A DNA stretch of 64,000 nucleotides from Rubrivivax sp. SCN 71-131. GTDB lineage: Bacteria; Pseudomonadota; Gammaproteobacteria; Burkholderiales; Burkholderiaceae_C. The notes under the pieces are model-generated. The model had not been told where the DNA came from. It did not search any database and saw nothing but the letters and a program-made list of their open reading frames with translations. Location of the stretch: NCBI GenBank assembly GCA_001724995.1, contig MEFD01000022.1, positions 1 through 64,000 on the forward strand, read 5' to 3'. The position numbers and the translations under genes are program-made. Positions 63,862-64,000 of this stretch are shown in pieces (position 1 is the first letter of the stretch; each line of letters opens with the position of its first letter).

Positions 63862-64000
63862 GCCCCTTTCGGCAAGGTCTGCGCCGTGCCCTGCGTGCTG
63901 TCCAGTGCCCGCAGGGCCGCACAGGTGCCGCCGATCGAACCCGCGCCCAGCGTCAGCAGCACGTCGCCTCCGCGCAGTTGCGCGGCCAGCGCCGCCGGCA
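63858..64000 (-). CDS. murC: UDP-N-acetylmuramate--L-alanine ligase MurC (C-terminal part only)
   Basis: The minus strand from the window edge encodes about 46 residues, with [24 protein letters not shown] matching the MurC C-terminal domain end, then a short tail ending KGA and TGA at 63858. The rest lies outside the window. It overlaps ddlB by 4 bp. Confidence 0.88.
   Translation of the reverse strand, partial: PAALAAQLRGGDVLLTLGAGSIGGTCAALRALDSTQGTAQTLPKGA

Overview
The window is GC-rich chromosomal DNA from a betaproteobacterium, most likely a Burkholderiales member of the Rubrivivax/Leptothrix/Azohydromonas type. This is inferred from protein resemblance and from gene blocks typical of that order: petA-petB-petC-sspA-sspB, hisI-hisE-hinT-tatABC, argB-HAD-slmA, dusB-fis-purH, lpxC with a small membrane protein, and murC-ddlB-ftsQ-ftsA-ftsZ. 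A BktB-type thiolase and a phasin point to polyhydroxyalkanoate storage. No phage, integron, CRISPR array or complete insertion sequence was seen.

Layout. 0-2.9 kb: a 3' coding end of unknown identity, a subtilase whose signal peptide is missing, a strong terminator, and a decayed second subtilase tail behind secA. 2.9-7.2 kb: secA, an M23 peptidase and a divergent dciA (DUF721). 7.5-9.1 kb: a flavocytochrome c sulfide dehydrogenase pair. 9.3-14.1 kb: DUF302, tRNA-Thr(UGU), sspAB and the cytochrome bc1 operon. 14.3-17.2 kb: mscL and DUF1631. 17.2-25.7 kb: a long leftward series of housekeeping genes (pdxA, Nif3, tatCBA, hinT, hisEI, mutT, DUF815 ATPase, slmA, HAD, argB). 25.8-30.1 kb: a CusF-like protein, phasin, patatin, M32 carboxypeptidase and a YqaA-type membrane protein. 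30.2-37.4 kb: dusB-fis-purH, then an iron-type TonB receptor and a thiolase inserted before ruvC. 37.5-44.8 kb: a lipoprotein, M1 aminopeptidase, lpxC and the glutathione-dependent formaldehyde detoxification pair frmA-fghA. 44.8-52.6 kb is accessory: an Mce/Mla-type operon with no ATPase gene beside it, a cyclase/STAND-ATPase/repeat protein, small secreted proteins, a GST and a metzincin-type zinc protease. 53-55.2 kb: a DmeF metal exporter coupled to an MFS transporter. 55.2-58.7 kb: the remains of a phosphate-starvation/polyphosphate cluster. 58.7-64 kb: a HAD hydrolase and the end of the division/cell-wall (dcw) cluster.

The most unusual region is 55.2-58.7 kb. A polyphosphate kinase (PPK1) has lost several internal blocks yet stays in one reading frame, and it is fused to the back half of a SixA-type phosphatase. 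Facing it is an exopolyphosphatase gene that kept only its two ends, out of frame with each other. Beyond that are a CYTH-domain start fragment and an apparently intact OlsB-type N-acyltransferase (ornithine lipid synthesis). Two arrays of GTCA direct repeats with exact 11-bp spacing, the architecture of PhoB boxes, lie before the PPK1 fusion (three repeats) and before olsB (four repeats). This fits a Pho-controlled polyphosphate module that is eroding while the Pho-controlled ornithine-lipid gene is kept. An assembly that skipped segments must be excluded first.

Conserved neighbourhoods are also broken. murC-ftsZ, lpxC and dciA-M23-secA, usually close together in related bacteria, lie about 17 kb and 35 kb apart. 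purH and ruvC are separated by an iron receptor and a thiolase.
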